A stretch of DNA of 64,000 nt from Williamsia maris (GTDB taxonomy: Bacteria > Actinomycetota > Actinomycetes > Mycobacteriales > Mycobacteriaceae). The DNA lies in contig NZ_JAMTCJ010000001.1 of assembly GCF_024171815.1 (NCBI RefSeq), positions 806,001 through 870,000 of the forward strand, given 5' to 3'. Below are positions 1-6,873 of the stretch, one piece after another (positions within the stretch are counted from its first letter, which is position 1; every line of letters starts with the position of its first letter). A model generated the notes under the pieces. The model was not told the origin of the DNA, did no database searches, and saw only the letters and a program-made list of their open reading frames with translations. The translations under genes and the position numbers were made by a program.

Positions 1-2
1 CG

Positions 3-1379
3 AACCCGCTGGCGACACGGTCTCGGCCAGTCGCCCCGTCGGCGATCGCGGTGAACATCCCCGGTATCCCCGCGCCGCGCGCGCTCACCGACTCCGAGAT
101 CCGCGACATCATCGACCGGTTCGCCGAGGCCGCGGCGGTGGCCGAGAACGCCGGCTTCAACGGGGTGCAGATCCACGGCGCCCACGGGTACCTGATCTCG
201 CAGTTCCTCTCGCCGCTGGCCAATCACCGCACCGACCGGTGGGGCGGCAGCCCGGACGCGCGGATGCGTTTCGTCCTCGAGGTCGTCCGCGCCATCCGGG
301 GGGCGGTCTCCCCCGGATTCGCGGTGGGGATCAAGCTCAACTCCGCCGATTTCCAGAAGGGCGGGTTCGACGAAACCGAATCGCGTTCGGTCATAGAACA
401 TCTGGTGGGCGAGAAGATCGACCTCATCGAGATCAGCGGCGGCAGTTACGAGTCACCCGCCATGATGGGGCGCAGCGACGCGGCGACCTCGGAGAGCACC
501 CGCCGCCGAGAGGCGTACTTCCTCTCCTACGCCCACACCGTCCGCAGCGCCGCGGCGGACGTCCCTCTCGCGGTCACCGGTGGTTTCCGCACCGTCACCG
601 CGATGAGTGCGGCCGTGAGCTCGGGTGACTGCGACGTCGTCGGCCTGGGCCGACCGACCGCGATCTCCCCGACGGCGGCACGGTCGGTGATCGACGGTCA
701 CTCCGAGCGGCTCGAAGCACCCGCGATCTCGCTGGGGTTGCCGTCGAAGCTGGCGGCGACCAGCGCGGTGCGGTCGTTGGACGGGGCGCTGGACCTGCAA
801 TGGCACACCGATCAACTCCACCTGATCGGGTCCGGTGGGACACCCGACCCGGATCGGTCCGCCTGGCGCACCGCGGCGACCATTCTGCGGCGCAACGGCT
901 TCGACGCATTCCGCAGCCGACGCGGCGGCGGTTCGGCCGTCCCCGACCAGGCGGCGCTGACTCGGAAGTTCCGGCGGGAGCGGGCCATCGGGCGCTACGT
1001 GGCCAACCCTGCGATGCGCGGGCTGACCGCCGCGGGGATCCGGACGTCGTTGATGACCGACATCGAGACCACCGGACGCAGCACCGGTCTGCTGCGGCGT
1101 GTTCCCGTGTCGGCCACTTTCGACGAGGCCGGCGCATGGATCATCTCCCAGCACGGCACCCGCTCCGGCTGGGGCGCCAACATCACCGACAACCCCACGG
1201 TGCGGGTCCGCCAGGGCACGCGGTGGCGTTCGGCCATCGCCACGTTCGTCCCCGAGGACGATGTCATCGCCCGCGCACGCAGTTTCTCCGACAACCCCGT
1301 CCTCGGACGACTGATCGGCTCGACCTTCCGGGCGCTGCAGACCACCCCGGTCTCGGTACGCGTCACCTTCACCGACTGA
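3..1379 (+). CDS. OYE-family flavin oxidoreductase fused to a DDN-type F420 domain (5' partial)
   Basis: The frame is open from the first base, so the true start lies upstream; 458 residues are visible. A GTG at 51 is in frame, but the codons before it already read like Old Yellow Enzyme sequence (RPVAPSAIAV), so 51 is not the start. The first two thirds is an OYE/2,4-dienoyl-CoA reductase TIM barrel, with the HGAHGYL motif near nt 174-194 and NHRTDRWGGS just after it. From about nt 990 to the stop, the sequence matches the deazaflavin-dependent nitroreductase (DDN) family: RYVANPAMRGL, IETTGRSTG, HGTRSGWGANI and VRVRQGTRWR. Known OYE proteins use FMN and NAD(P)H to reduce activated alkenes; DDN proteins bind F420. 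One polypeptide would therefore hold two different deazaflavin/flavin redox modules. The domain calls are strong and the substrate is unknown. Confidence 0.85.
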   Translation, partial: NPLATRSRPVAPSAIAVNIPGIPAPRALTDSEIRDIIDRFAEAAAVAENAGFNGVQIHGAHGYLISQFLSPLANHRTDRWGGSPDARMRFVLEVVRAIRGAVSPGFAVGIKLNSADFQKGGFDETESRSVIEHLVGEKIDLIEISGGSYESPAMMGRSDAATSESTRRREAYFLSYAHTVRSAAADVPLAVTGGFRTVTAMSAAVSSGDCDVVGLGRPTAISPTAARSVIDGHSERLEAPAISLGLPSKLAATSAVRSLDGALDLQWHTDQLHLIGSGGTPDPDRSAWRTAATILRRNGFDAFRSRRGGGSAVPDQAALTRKFRRERAIGRYVANPAMRGLTAAGIRTSLMTDIETTGRSTGLLRRVPVSATFDEAGAWIISQHGTRSGWGANITDNPTVRVRQGTRWRSAIATFVPEDDVIARARSFSDNPVLGRLIGSTFRALQTTPVSVRVTFTD

Positions 1380-1388
1380 GCCGGTCCC

Positions 1389-2174
1389 TCAGCGCAGTTG
1401 GTCCACCGACTGCCTGGCCTGGGCGGCGTGGAGGTGGGTGGCGGCGCTGATCTCGAGGTGGGTGAGGTCGTTGGCGATGCAGGCGAAGGTGTAGCCCCGG
1501 CTCATGCGGTGCGCCGCGGTGAGACCGTCGGGAGCGTGGATACCGGCGGCGACGCCTGCGGTACGGGCGGCGTCGGCCACCGACCGCAGTGCCTGCTCGT
1601 ACTCGTCGTCGACCGACGGGTCGTAGGGGAACGCGCCGCCGAGCGCGATGGACAGATCCGACGGTCCGACGTACACACCGTCGAGACCGTCGACGGCACA
1701 GATCGATTCGATGTTCCGCACCGCCTCGAGCGTTTCGATCATTGCGATGACGAGGGTGGAATCGTTGGCGTCGGCCGGTCGCGGTCCGATGCGCAGGGCC
1801 GAGCGGGCGGGCCCGTAGGACCGGACTCCCTGGGGCGCATAGCGGGTCGCGGCGACGGCGTGCGCTGCCTGTTCCGGGGTGTTGATCATCGGGACGATGA
1901 CGCCGACAGCGCCCGCGTCGAGGGCGCGCTCGATCAGTCGTTCGGAGTTCTCCCCCACCCGCACCATGCCGACGGCGGAGCGCCCCGCGTCGATGGCGAG
2001 TATTCCGTTGAGGATTCCCGCATAGCCCATCATCCCGTGCTGCTCGTCGAGACAGACGAAGTCGTAGCCGAGTCGTGCGATCCGTTCGGTCGCCGGCGGC
2101 GCGTCGAGCGTCACCCAGTAGCCGATGGAGTCCTCGCGATTGCGAATGCGTCGAGCGAATGTGATGGCGTCCAC
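1389..2174 (-). CDS. HpcH/HpaI-family aldolase
   Basis: This 261-residue protein has the class II, metal-dependent HpcH/HpaI aldolase fold. Family members cleave or form 2-keto-3-deoxy or 4-hydroxy-2-oxo acids into pyruvate plus an aldehyde. Visible family features are GYDFVCLDEQHG near residue 40, the metal-ligand segment MIETLEAVRNI and YVGPSDLSIALG. The start is a GTG at 2174, with an AGAGAGG ribosome site 8 nt upstream; no ATG fits. It lies tail to tail with the OYE fusion gene, 9 nt away. Its upstream region carries a perfect 8-bp inverted repeat, annotated separately, that overlaps the leader. The precise substrate cannot be read from the sequence; a role in side-chain or aromatic-acid catabolism is an inference. 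Confidence 0.85.
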   Translation of the reverse strand: MDAITFARRIRNREDSIGYWVTLDAPPATERIARLGYDFVCLDEQHGMMGYAGILNGILAIDAGRSAVGMVRVGENSERLIERALDAGAVGVIVPMINTPEQAAHAVAATRYAPQGVRSYGPARSALRIGPRPADANDSTLVIAMIETLEAVRNIESICAVDGLDGVYVGPSDLSIALGGAFPYDPSVDDEYEQALRSVADAARTAGVAAGIHAPDGLTAAHRMSRGYTFACIANDLTHLEISAATHLHAAQARQSVDQLR

Positions 2175-2177
2175 GAT

Positions 2178-2204
2178 TGAGACCTCTCTATTGCGTAGGT
2201 CTCA
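2178..2204. promoter_or_regulatory. Inverted repeat, candidate operator of the HpaI-like gene
   Basis: TGAGACCT at 2178-2185 is repeated in perfect inverted form as AGGTCTCA at 2197-2204, with an 11-nt spacer. It begins 4 nt upstream of the aldolase GTG start and includes its ribosome-binding site. It could be a repressor operator or an RNA hairpin that masks the ribosome site. No regulator gene is adjacent. Confidence 0.4.
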
Positions 2205-2329
2205 CTGTGGCGTCATCGAGGCGCCGCGTCAACGAGTTGCCACTGAACATAATGAACTCAATGACGACGAGTGCGGTGGCGGCGCAGTAGGTTTGGGCTG
2301 TGCGCCTTGTGCGCACGTTCAGCGGTGTG

Positions 2330-3073
2330 TCACAACGAATCCCAGAACGCGGTCAGCGCTGCCGCGCCGCGGTGCGGATCCTGCACCATCCACCAGTGGC
2401 CGAGTCCGTCGAGCACCTCCGTCCGCGCTCCGGCGCGATCGGCTGCGCGCCGACGTATGTCTTCGGTGCCGACGTAGTGATCGTCGGTGGCGAGCAGACA
2501 CAGTCCTGGACGAGCGGCCGCGCGTTCGAGATGTCGACCGGCCTCAGACAACACGGGGTGCCGGGCCGACCGGTAGAGCAGCAGCAGAGCCCGACCCATC
2601 TCTGGCCCCTGGTCGGCCGCGACCTTCGCCGCGACCGGCGGTGTCATGCCCAGCGTGATCATGTTCTCGGTGCGCTCGTCGAGCGTGCCGCCCATCATCG
2701 CGTCGACGAGACGTTCACCGTCTCCGGGCGTCTGCCAGACACGGGCGACGTCGTGCCAGACGTACTCCGGGTCGAAGACGCCGATGATGTCGGTGGCCCA
2801 GCTGCGCACGAGCTCCGGTCGATGCATCATCAGGGTGACGACGTGGTTGCCGCCCCAGTCGTGTCCGACGAGGTCGATCGGACCGTCGATGCGGGTCAGC
2901 TCTGTCTCCAGCCAATCGCGGTGGTCGAGGAAGCCGCCCGGCCAACCGTCGGGCAGGGGCGCACCGAACCCCGGCGGCGACAATCGGATCACGTCATCGC
3001 GGTCGAGCGCCTCCGCCAGCGGATCCCAGACCGCATCGGTCTCCGGGTTTCCGTGCACGAGAACGACGGTCAT
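2330..3073 (-). CDS. Alpha/beta hydrolase, epoxide hydrolase/haloalkane dehalogenase type
   Basis: This 247-residue alpha/beta-hydrolase has HGNPETDAVW as its oxyanion-loop motif. The nucleophile elbow is GHDWGG, near residue 94, so the nucleophile is Asp rather than Ser; this is typical of epoxide hydrolases and haloalkane dehalogenases. The catalytic His is in GLGHWWM near the C-terminus, and an acidic residue is in ATDDHYVG. The ATG at 3073 fits the family's N-terminus, although no strong ribosome site precedes it. It lies upstream of the HpaI-like gene on the same strand, 155 nt away, so co-transcription is possible but not obvious. The substrate is unknown. Confidence 0.8.
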   Translation of the reverse strand: MTVVLVHGNPETDAVWDPLAEALDRDDVIRLSPPGFGAPLPDGWPGGFLDHRDWLETELTRIDGPIDLVGHDWGGNHVVTLMMHRPELVRSWATDIIGVFDPEYVWHDVARVWQTPGDGERLVDAMMGGTLDERTENMITLGMTPPVAAKVAADQGPEMGRALLLLYRSARHPVLSEAGRHLERAAARPGLCLLATDDHYVGTEDIRRRAADRAGARTEVLDGLGHWWMVQDPHRGAAALTAFWDSL

Positions 3074-3150
3074 GACCGCATGGTGGCACAGACGGTTCGT
3101 CGGCGTGTGTCACTCCGACGATCCACCTGCGCGTTCCGCGACCGATGAGG

Positions 3151-3363
3151 TCAGGACTCCTCGAGCTTGAACCCGACCTTCAGCGTCACCTGGAAGTGGG
3201 CGACCTGACCGTTCTCGATGTGTCCCCGGGTCTCGACGACCTCGAACCACTCGAGATTGCGGACGGTGCTGCTGGCGCGGGTGACGGCACCCTTGATGGC
3301 GTCATCGATGCTCGACGTCGACGATCCGACGATCTCGGTGATGCGGTAAACGCTGTCGCTCAT
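3151..3363 (-). CDS. Dodecin-family flavin-storage protein
   Basis: This 70-residue protein begins [15 protein letters not shown], the characteristic dodecin start, and continues through SIDDAI and NLEWFEV to a C-terminal [12 protein letters not shown] strand. Dodecins assemble into hollow dodecamers that bind flavins or CoA and buffer free flavin. An upstream in-frame ATG at 3438 would add 25 basic residues with no family counterpart. The ATG at 3363 has AGGGAGA about 6 nt upstream and is preferred. It is probably monocistronic. Confidence 0.92.
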   Translation of the reverse strand: MSDSVYRITEIVGSSTSSIDDAIKGAVTRASSTVRNLEWFEVVETRGHIENGQVAHFQVTLKVGFKLEES

Positions 3364-3536
3364 GATGATTCTCCCTGTGTGGCGGGTGGCTACGGTCGTG
3401 CGCGACCTCCGGCCGCGCCCGCGTCTGGACATCGGCAACAGGTCGTACCTGGCGCTCTTTCACCCTAGGTCGGCCCGACGAACAGCCGCAGCGTTCTGGT
3501 CGGGCTGATCCGATCGCTGACAGACCTAGGAGTCGA

Positions 3537-4376
3537 TCAGCCCGGTTCGTCACCGGTGGCGGCCGGGCGACGGGGATCGGCCGACCACTGCGACCACGAT
3601 CCGGGATAGAGCGTGGCGTCGATGCCGGCGATGGCCAGAGCGGCGATCTGATGTGCGGCGGTCACGCCGGACCCGCAGTAGACCGTGGTCGGGGTGCCCG
3701 GCTCGACCCCCAGCGCGGCGAAGCGAGTACGTAGCTCCTCCGGTGAACGAAACCGGCCCTCGCCGTTCAGATTGTCCGACGTGGGCGCGCTGAGGGCGCC
3801 CGGGATGTGACCTGCGCGTGGATCGACGGGCTCGTTCTCGCCGCGGTAGCGTTCGCCGGCGCGGGCATCGAGCAGGATCCCGTCGGTGGTCGCGACCTCG
3901 TCCACGTCGACGGTCGGGGCATGCCCGGCCGCGAGTATCACGCCGCCCTGCGAGGACGCCGTCTCGTCACCGGACGCGAGGTCGAATCCTGCGTGTCGCC
4001 AGGACCGCAGGCCACCGTCGAGTAGGACCACATCGGTCAGACCCGCCCACCTCAGCAGCCACCAGGCACGAGCCGCCGCCTGGTTGCCGTTGTCGTCATA
4101 GGCGACGACGGTGGAGTCGGCGTCGATGCCCCATCGACGCGCCGTGTCCTGCAACGCAGCGATACCCGGTAGGGGGTGCCGTCCGTCCTGCGGTCCGGCC
4201 GGCGAGGCGAGGTCGCTGTTCAGATCGACGTAGATCGCGCCGGGGATGTGGGCGTCGCGATAGTGCTCGTCGCCGCGGTCATCGCCGAGTTGCCACCGCA
4301 CGTCGAGCAGAACCGGCGGGTCGGTTCCCGCGAGACGGGTGCGGAGTTCGTCGGCGGTGATTGTCACATCGGTCAT
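3537..4376 (-). CDS. Thiosulfate/3-mercaptopyruvate sulfurtransferase (two rhodanese domains)
   Basis: This 279-residue protein has two tandem rhodanese domains. The N-terminal, inactive domain carries VLLDVRWQLG and HIPGAIYVDL. The C-terminal, catalytic domain carries LLDARAGERYRGE, GHIPGAL and the active-site loop VYCGSGVTA, which holds the persulfide-forming cysteine. Such enzymes move sulfur from thiosulfate or 3-mercaptopyruvate to cyanide or thiol acceptors; the CGSGVTA loop is the form usual in actinobacterial SseA-like proteins. The ATG at 4376 gives the family's normal N-terminus. It diverges from the DUF1684 gene across about 120 bp. The preference between the two donors is not decided here. 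Confidence 0.9.
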   Translation of the reverse strand: MTDVTITADELRTRLAGTDPPVLLDVRWQLGDDRGDEHYRDAHIPGAIYVDLNSDLASPAGPQDGRHPLPGIAALQDTARRWGIDADSTVVAYDDNGNQAAARAWWLLRWAGLTDVVLLDGGLRSWRHAGFDLASGDETASSQGGVILAAGHAPTVDVDEVATTDGILLDARAGERYRGENEPVDPRAGHIPGALSAPTSDNLNGEGRFRSPEELRTRFAALGVEPGTPTTVYCGSGVTAAHQIAALAIAGIDATLYPGSWSQWSADPRRPAATGDEPG

Positions 4377-4496
4377 TGCGTGATGATGCCAGTGCGCCGA
4401 CGAGCGGACCAGGGCGCGCAGTCGGTCGGTGCGGGCGGAAGGATCTGTCGACGCACGACGTTGGATGCGGCTGAGCAGTTCTACGCCCACGAGAGG

Positions 4497-5270
4497 ATGA
4501 CCGTGACGATCACCCAGGACACCGACACCTTCACCACCGACTGGCAGCGCTGGCATGCCCAGCGGGTCGGTGCCGCGAAGGCCGCCTACGGCCTTGCTGC
4601 GGTCACAGGGACGCATTGGCTCGGTGCCGAACCCGCCGAATACCCCGGCGTCCCGGGCCGGTGGTCGGTGCGCGACGGTCGAGTCGTAGGAACCGATGTC
4701 GTCGGCGCGCCCCTCGACCTCGAGGTCGGTACGGCGTGGCGTCTCGGCGAGACGGACCTCGAGGTACGGGTGTTGTCCCGGGGTGATGACGTGGCCATCC
4801 GCGTCGTCGACCCCGCCGCCGAGACGCGGTCCGCGCTCGTCGACATCGACGCCTACGAACCCGATCCGGCCTGGGTGGTGCAGGGTCGGTTCGCCCCTGC
4901 CGACGCCGGCGCGACCATCACCATCGACCACGCCGACGGCGCGGTCCTTGACGATCCGCTCGCAGGCCGCATCGAGGTGGAGCTCGACGGCGAGACGCAT
5001 TCCCTCGCGGCGTTCCCGCAGGCGGACGGCGGCCTGCAGGTCTCGTTCAGCGACACGACGAGCGGGTCGGAGACCGCCCGGTTCCGGTTCGTGACCACGA
5101 CGGCGCCCGATGACCAGGGCAGGGTCTCGATCGACTTCAACCGTGCCTACCTGCCGCCGAGCACGTTCACGGCCCACTACCTGTGCCCGCTGCCCCCTGC
5201 GGGGAACCGGCTCGCGACCGCGATCCGGGCCGGCGAAAAGCTCCCTCGGACCAGCGCCGACGACGCGTAA
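4497..5270 (+). CDS. DUF1684 domain protein
   Basis: This 257-residue cytosolic protein matches the DUF1684 family, whose biochemical function is not established. Its C-terminal signature is clear: SIDFNRAYLPPSTF, then YLCPLPPAGNRLATAIRAGEK. No signal peptide or membrane segment is visible. The ATG at 4497 directly abuts GAGAGG. A GTG two codons later, at 4503, sits 6 nt from the same ribosome site and may be the real start, removing only two residues. A 43-codon reading frame follows 9 nt after the stop and may be translated with it. Confidence 0.75.
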   Translation: MTVTITQDTDTFTTDWQRWHAQRVGAAKAAYGLAAVTGTHWLGAEPAEYPGVPGRWSVRDGRVVGTDVVGAPLDLEVGTAWRLGETDLEVRVLSRGDDVAIRVVDPAAETRSALVDIDAYEPDPAWVVQGRFAPADAGATITIDHADGAVLDDPLAGRIEVELDGETHSLAAFPQADGGLQVSFSDTTSGSETARFRFVTTTAPDDQGRVSIDFNRAYLPPSTFTAHYLCPLPPAGNRLATAIRAGEKLPRTSADDA

Positions 5271-5279
5271 CATCACGCG

Positions 5280-5411
5280 ATGACCGACAATCGCTCCGAC
5301 CACCCGTCCGATCCCGACGACGTCGAGAAGAACCCGCCGGGCCCGGCCGACCACGGCGGTCATGGTGGCATGGCCACCCGCGAGAACAGCACCACCGACG
5401 ACGAGGACTGA
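5280..5411 (+). CDS. Small acidic hydrophilic protein (43 aa), hypothetical
   Basis: An ATG at 5280 opens a 43-codon frame beginning MTDNRSDHPSDPDDVEK, followed by a Pro/Gly/His-rich middle (GPADHGGHGG) and ending STTDDED. It begins 9 nt after the DUF1684 stop, which is consistent with translational coupling, but no clear ribosome site is visible. I do not recognise a family. The strong Asp/Glu bias and lack of hydrophobic residues suggest a disordered peptide, if it is expressed at all. Confidence 0.45.
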   Translation: MTDNRSDHPSDPDDVEKNPPGPADHGGHGGMATRENSTTDDED

Positions 5412-5424
5412 GTCGGCGTCCGAC

Positions 5425-5445
5425 TTACGACCTCACTCGTCGTAA
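5425..5445. promoter_or_regulatory. Perfect 7-bp inverted repeat upstream of the ferredoxin gene
   Basis: TTACGAC at 5425-5431 and GTCGTAA at 5439-5445 are perfect inverted arms around a 7-nt spacer. The symmetry and spacing resemble TetR-type operators. It lies 62 nt before the ferredoxin start and just after the small acidic frame. It is not a convincing terminator, because no T-tract follows. Confidence 0.4.
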
Positions 5446-5507
5446 CCCTTCTCCGCACGCCTGATCTCGGTTGCAATCGACCTCCACCCATGTGAGAGGC
5501 CGAGGAC

Positions 5508-5696
5508 TTGGACGTCACGATCGTTTCTGGCGCGTGCATCGGCAGCGGGCAGTGCACGCTGCTGGCGCCGCGCGTGTTCACCCGACGCGACGACGGGACG
5601 GCCGACGTGGCGCAGGCCCGTCCCTCGAAGGGGCAGCAGCGCCGAGCGGTGAAGGCCGCCGAGCACTGCCCGGAACGGGCGATCACCATCGCCTGA
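5508..5696 (+). CDS. Single-cluster (3Fe-4S type) ferredoxin
   Basis: This 62-residue protein has cysteines at positions 10, 16 and 54 in CIGSGQC and the later HCPE. This is the three-cysteine pattern of actinobacterial [3Fe-4S] ferredoxins, which usually pass electrons to cytochromes P450 or other oxygenases. The start is a TTG at 5508, with GAGAGG 8 nt upstream. A luciferase-like oxidoreductase gene follows 84 nt downstream. No P450 gene is present in this window, so its partner is elsewhere or is a different enzyme. Confidence 0.85.
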   Translation: MDVTIVSGACIGSGQCTLLAPRVFTRRDDGTADVAQARPSKGQQRRAVKAAEHCPERAITIA

Positions 5697-5780
5697 CGGC
5701 GTGGGTCCGCATCTGAAACCACCGTGATCGGAACGCCGCGGAGCCGGAATCCCCCGTCGCCACGCGTGGTTGGACCCCGC

Positions 5781-6707
5781 ATGACCCTGGGCGTGGCTCT
5801 CAATCCGTCAGGTACCGCCAACGCGGTCGACTCCACCGTGGCGCTGGCCCGTGAAGCAGCCGAGGCCGGCTTCGGCTCGGCGTGGTTCGGTCAGCGCCTC
5901 GACTACGACGCCATCACCCTTGCCGGCGTCGTCGGTCGCGAGGTCCCGTCGCTGACCGTCGGCACGTCGGCGGTGCCCATCTTCGGCCGGCATCCGCTGC
6001 TGGTCGTGTCGCAGGCGCAGACGGTGCAGGCCGCGACGGGCGGACGGTTCCAGCTCGGGTTGGCGCTCGGGGCACCGCATCTGGTCGAGGCCGCCTTCGG
6101 CATCCCCTACGAGCGACCGGTCGACCGTGTTCGCGAGTTCCTGACCGTTGCACGCTCGCTCGTGCAGACCGGGACCGCCGACCACCACGGCGAACTGATC
6201 ACCGCCGCCCCGCCGCTGTCGACGACGGTCGGCGGCGCGGGAACGGACCTGCCGCTGTTGGTCGCGGCCATGGGTCCCAGGGCATTACGCGCCAGTGGCG
6301 AGCTCGCGGACGGGATCCTGCCGTTCCTCGCCGGTCCGCGCACCCTCGACGAACAGATCATCCCCACGGTTGATCATGCCGCCCAGGACGCCGGTCGGCC
6401 GTCGGTCCGCGTGATCGCGTTCGTCGCCGCGGTAGTCACCGACGACATCGAGGCCGGGCGATCCGCGGCCGCGACGTCGATGTCGTTCTACGACGCCATC
6501 CCGTCGTACCAGAAAGTGGTGGCCGCCGAGGGTCTCGAGAGCGCGGCCGACCTCGTCCTGGTCGGATCGGCCGAGCATGTCCGGGCCGGTATCCGGCGCT
6601 ACTTCGATGCCGGCGCAACCGAAGTGGTGGTGACCCAGACCGATCTGCTGGGCAAGAACGTACAGCGAGAGACCATCGCCGGCCTGGGCGGCCACGCCGG
6701 CACCTGA
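5781..6707 (+). CDS. LLM-class F420/flavin-dependent oxidoreductase
   Basis: This 308-residue luciferase-like (bacterial luciferase superfamily) protein begins MTLGVALNPSG and carries SAWFGQRLDYDAIT, VPIFGRHPL and the C-terminal LVGSAEHVRAGIRRYFDAGATEVVV segment. The pattern is that of the MSMEG_4879-type F420-dependent subgroup, although the cofactor is inferred. A GTG at 5724 would add 19 Pro/Arg-rich residues without family support, so ATG 5781 was chosen. A strong hairpin follows the stop. The ferredoxin immediately upstream may be co-transcribed, but these enzymes do not normally need one. Confidence 0.8.
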   Translation: MTLGVALNPSGTANAVDSTVALAREAAEAGFGSAWFGQRLDYDAITLAGVVGREVPSLTVGTSAVPIFGRHPLLVVSQAQTVQAATGGRFQLGLALGAPHLVEAAFGIPYERPVDRVREFLTVARSLVQTGTADHHGELITAAPPLSTTVGGAGTDLPLLVAAMGPRALRASGELADGILPFLAGPRTLDEQIIPTVDHAAQDAGRPSVRVIAFVAAVVTDDIEAGRSAAATSMSFYDAIPSYQKVVAAEGLESAADLVLVGSAEHVRAGIRRYFDAGATEVVVTQTDLLGKNVQRETIAGLGGHAGT

Positions 6708-6714
6708 AGCTGCG

Positions 6715-6764
6715 CAAGCCCCTGTGGACAACCCCTGCTTGTCTGCCTGCGTTGTCGGGGCTTG
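6715..6764 (+). terminator. Long hairpin after the LLM gene, candidate terminator
   Basis: CAAGCCCC at 6715-6722 pairs with GGGGCTTG at 6757-6764, and GACAAC at 6727-6732 pairs with GTTGTC at 6751-6756. Together they form a 14-bp stem with a one-sided TGTG bulge and an 18-nt loop. It starts 8 nt after the LLM stop codon. There is no T-run, as is common for terminators in high-GC actinobacteria. Confidence 0.5.
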
Positions 6765-6839
6765 GGTGTAGCCTGTTGCGCGTTTCGGGCTCATCACCGA
6801 AATTCACTCACGTTCAACAACATTCACTGAAATCAACCC

Positions 6840-6867
6840 TTGCACTCCGTTCGAACATGTGTACGAT
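6840..6867 (+). promoter_or_regulatory. Sigma70-type promoter of the HNH gene
   Basis: TTGCAC at 6840-6845 and TACGAT at 6862-6867 form a -35/-10 pair separated by 16 nt. Transcription would then begin at about 6874, which is the A of the ATG start, so the mRNA is probably leaderless. The LexA-type box lies in the spacer and covers most of the -10 element. Confidence 0.6.
6851..6866. promoter_or_regulatory. LexA/SOS box
   Basis: TCGAACATGTGTACGA matches the mycobacterial-type SOS box (TCGAAC, 4 nt, GTTCGA) with one mismatch in the right arm. It overlaps the spacer and -10 of the promoter just described, an ideal position for LexA repression. Confidence 0.75.
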
Positions 6868-6873
6868 GGAGTC

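Noticed and set aside
4377-5363. Possible N-terminal extension of the sulfurtransferase
   Set aside because: The frame stays open upstream, but it is antisense to the DUF1684 gene and Arg-rich. The rhodanese N-terminus begins at ATG 4376.
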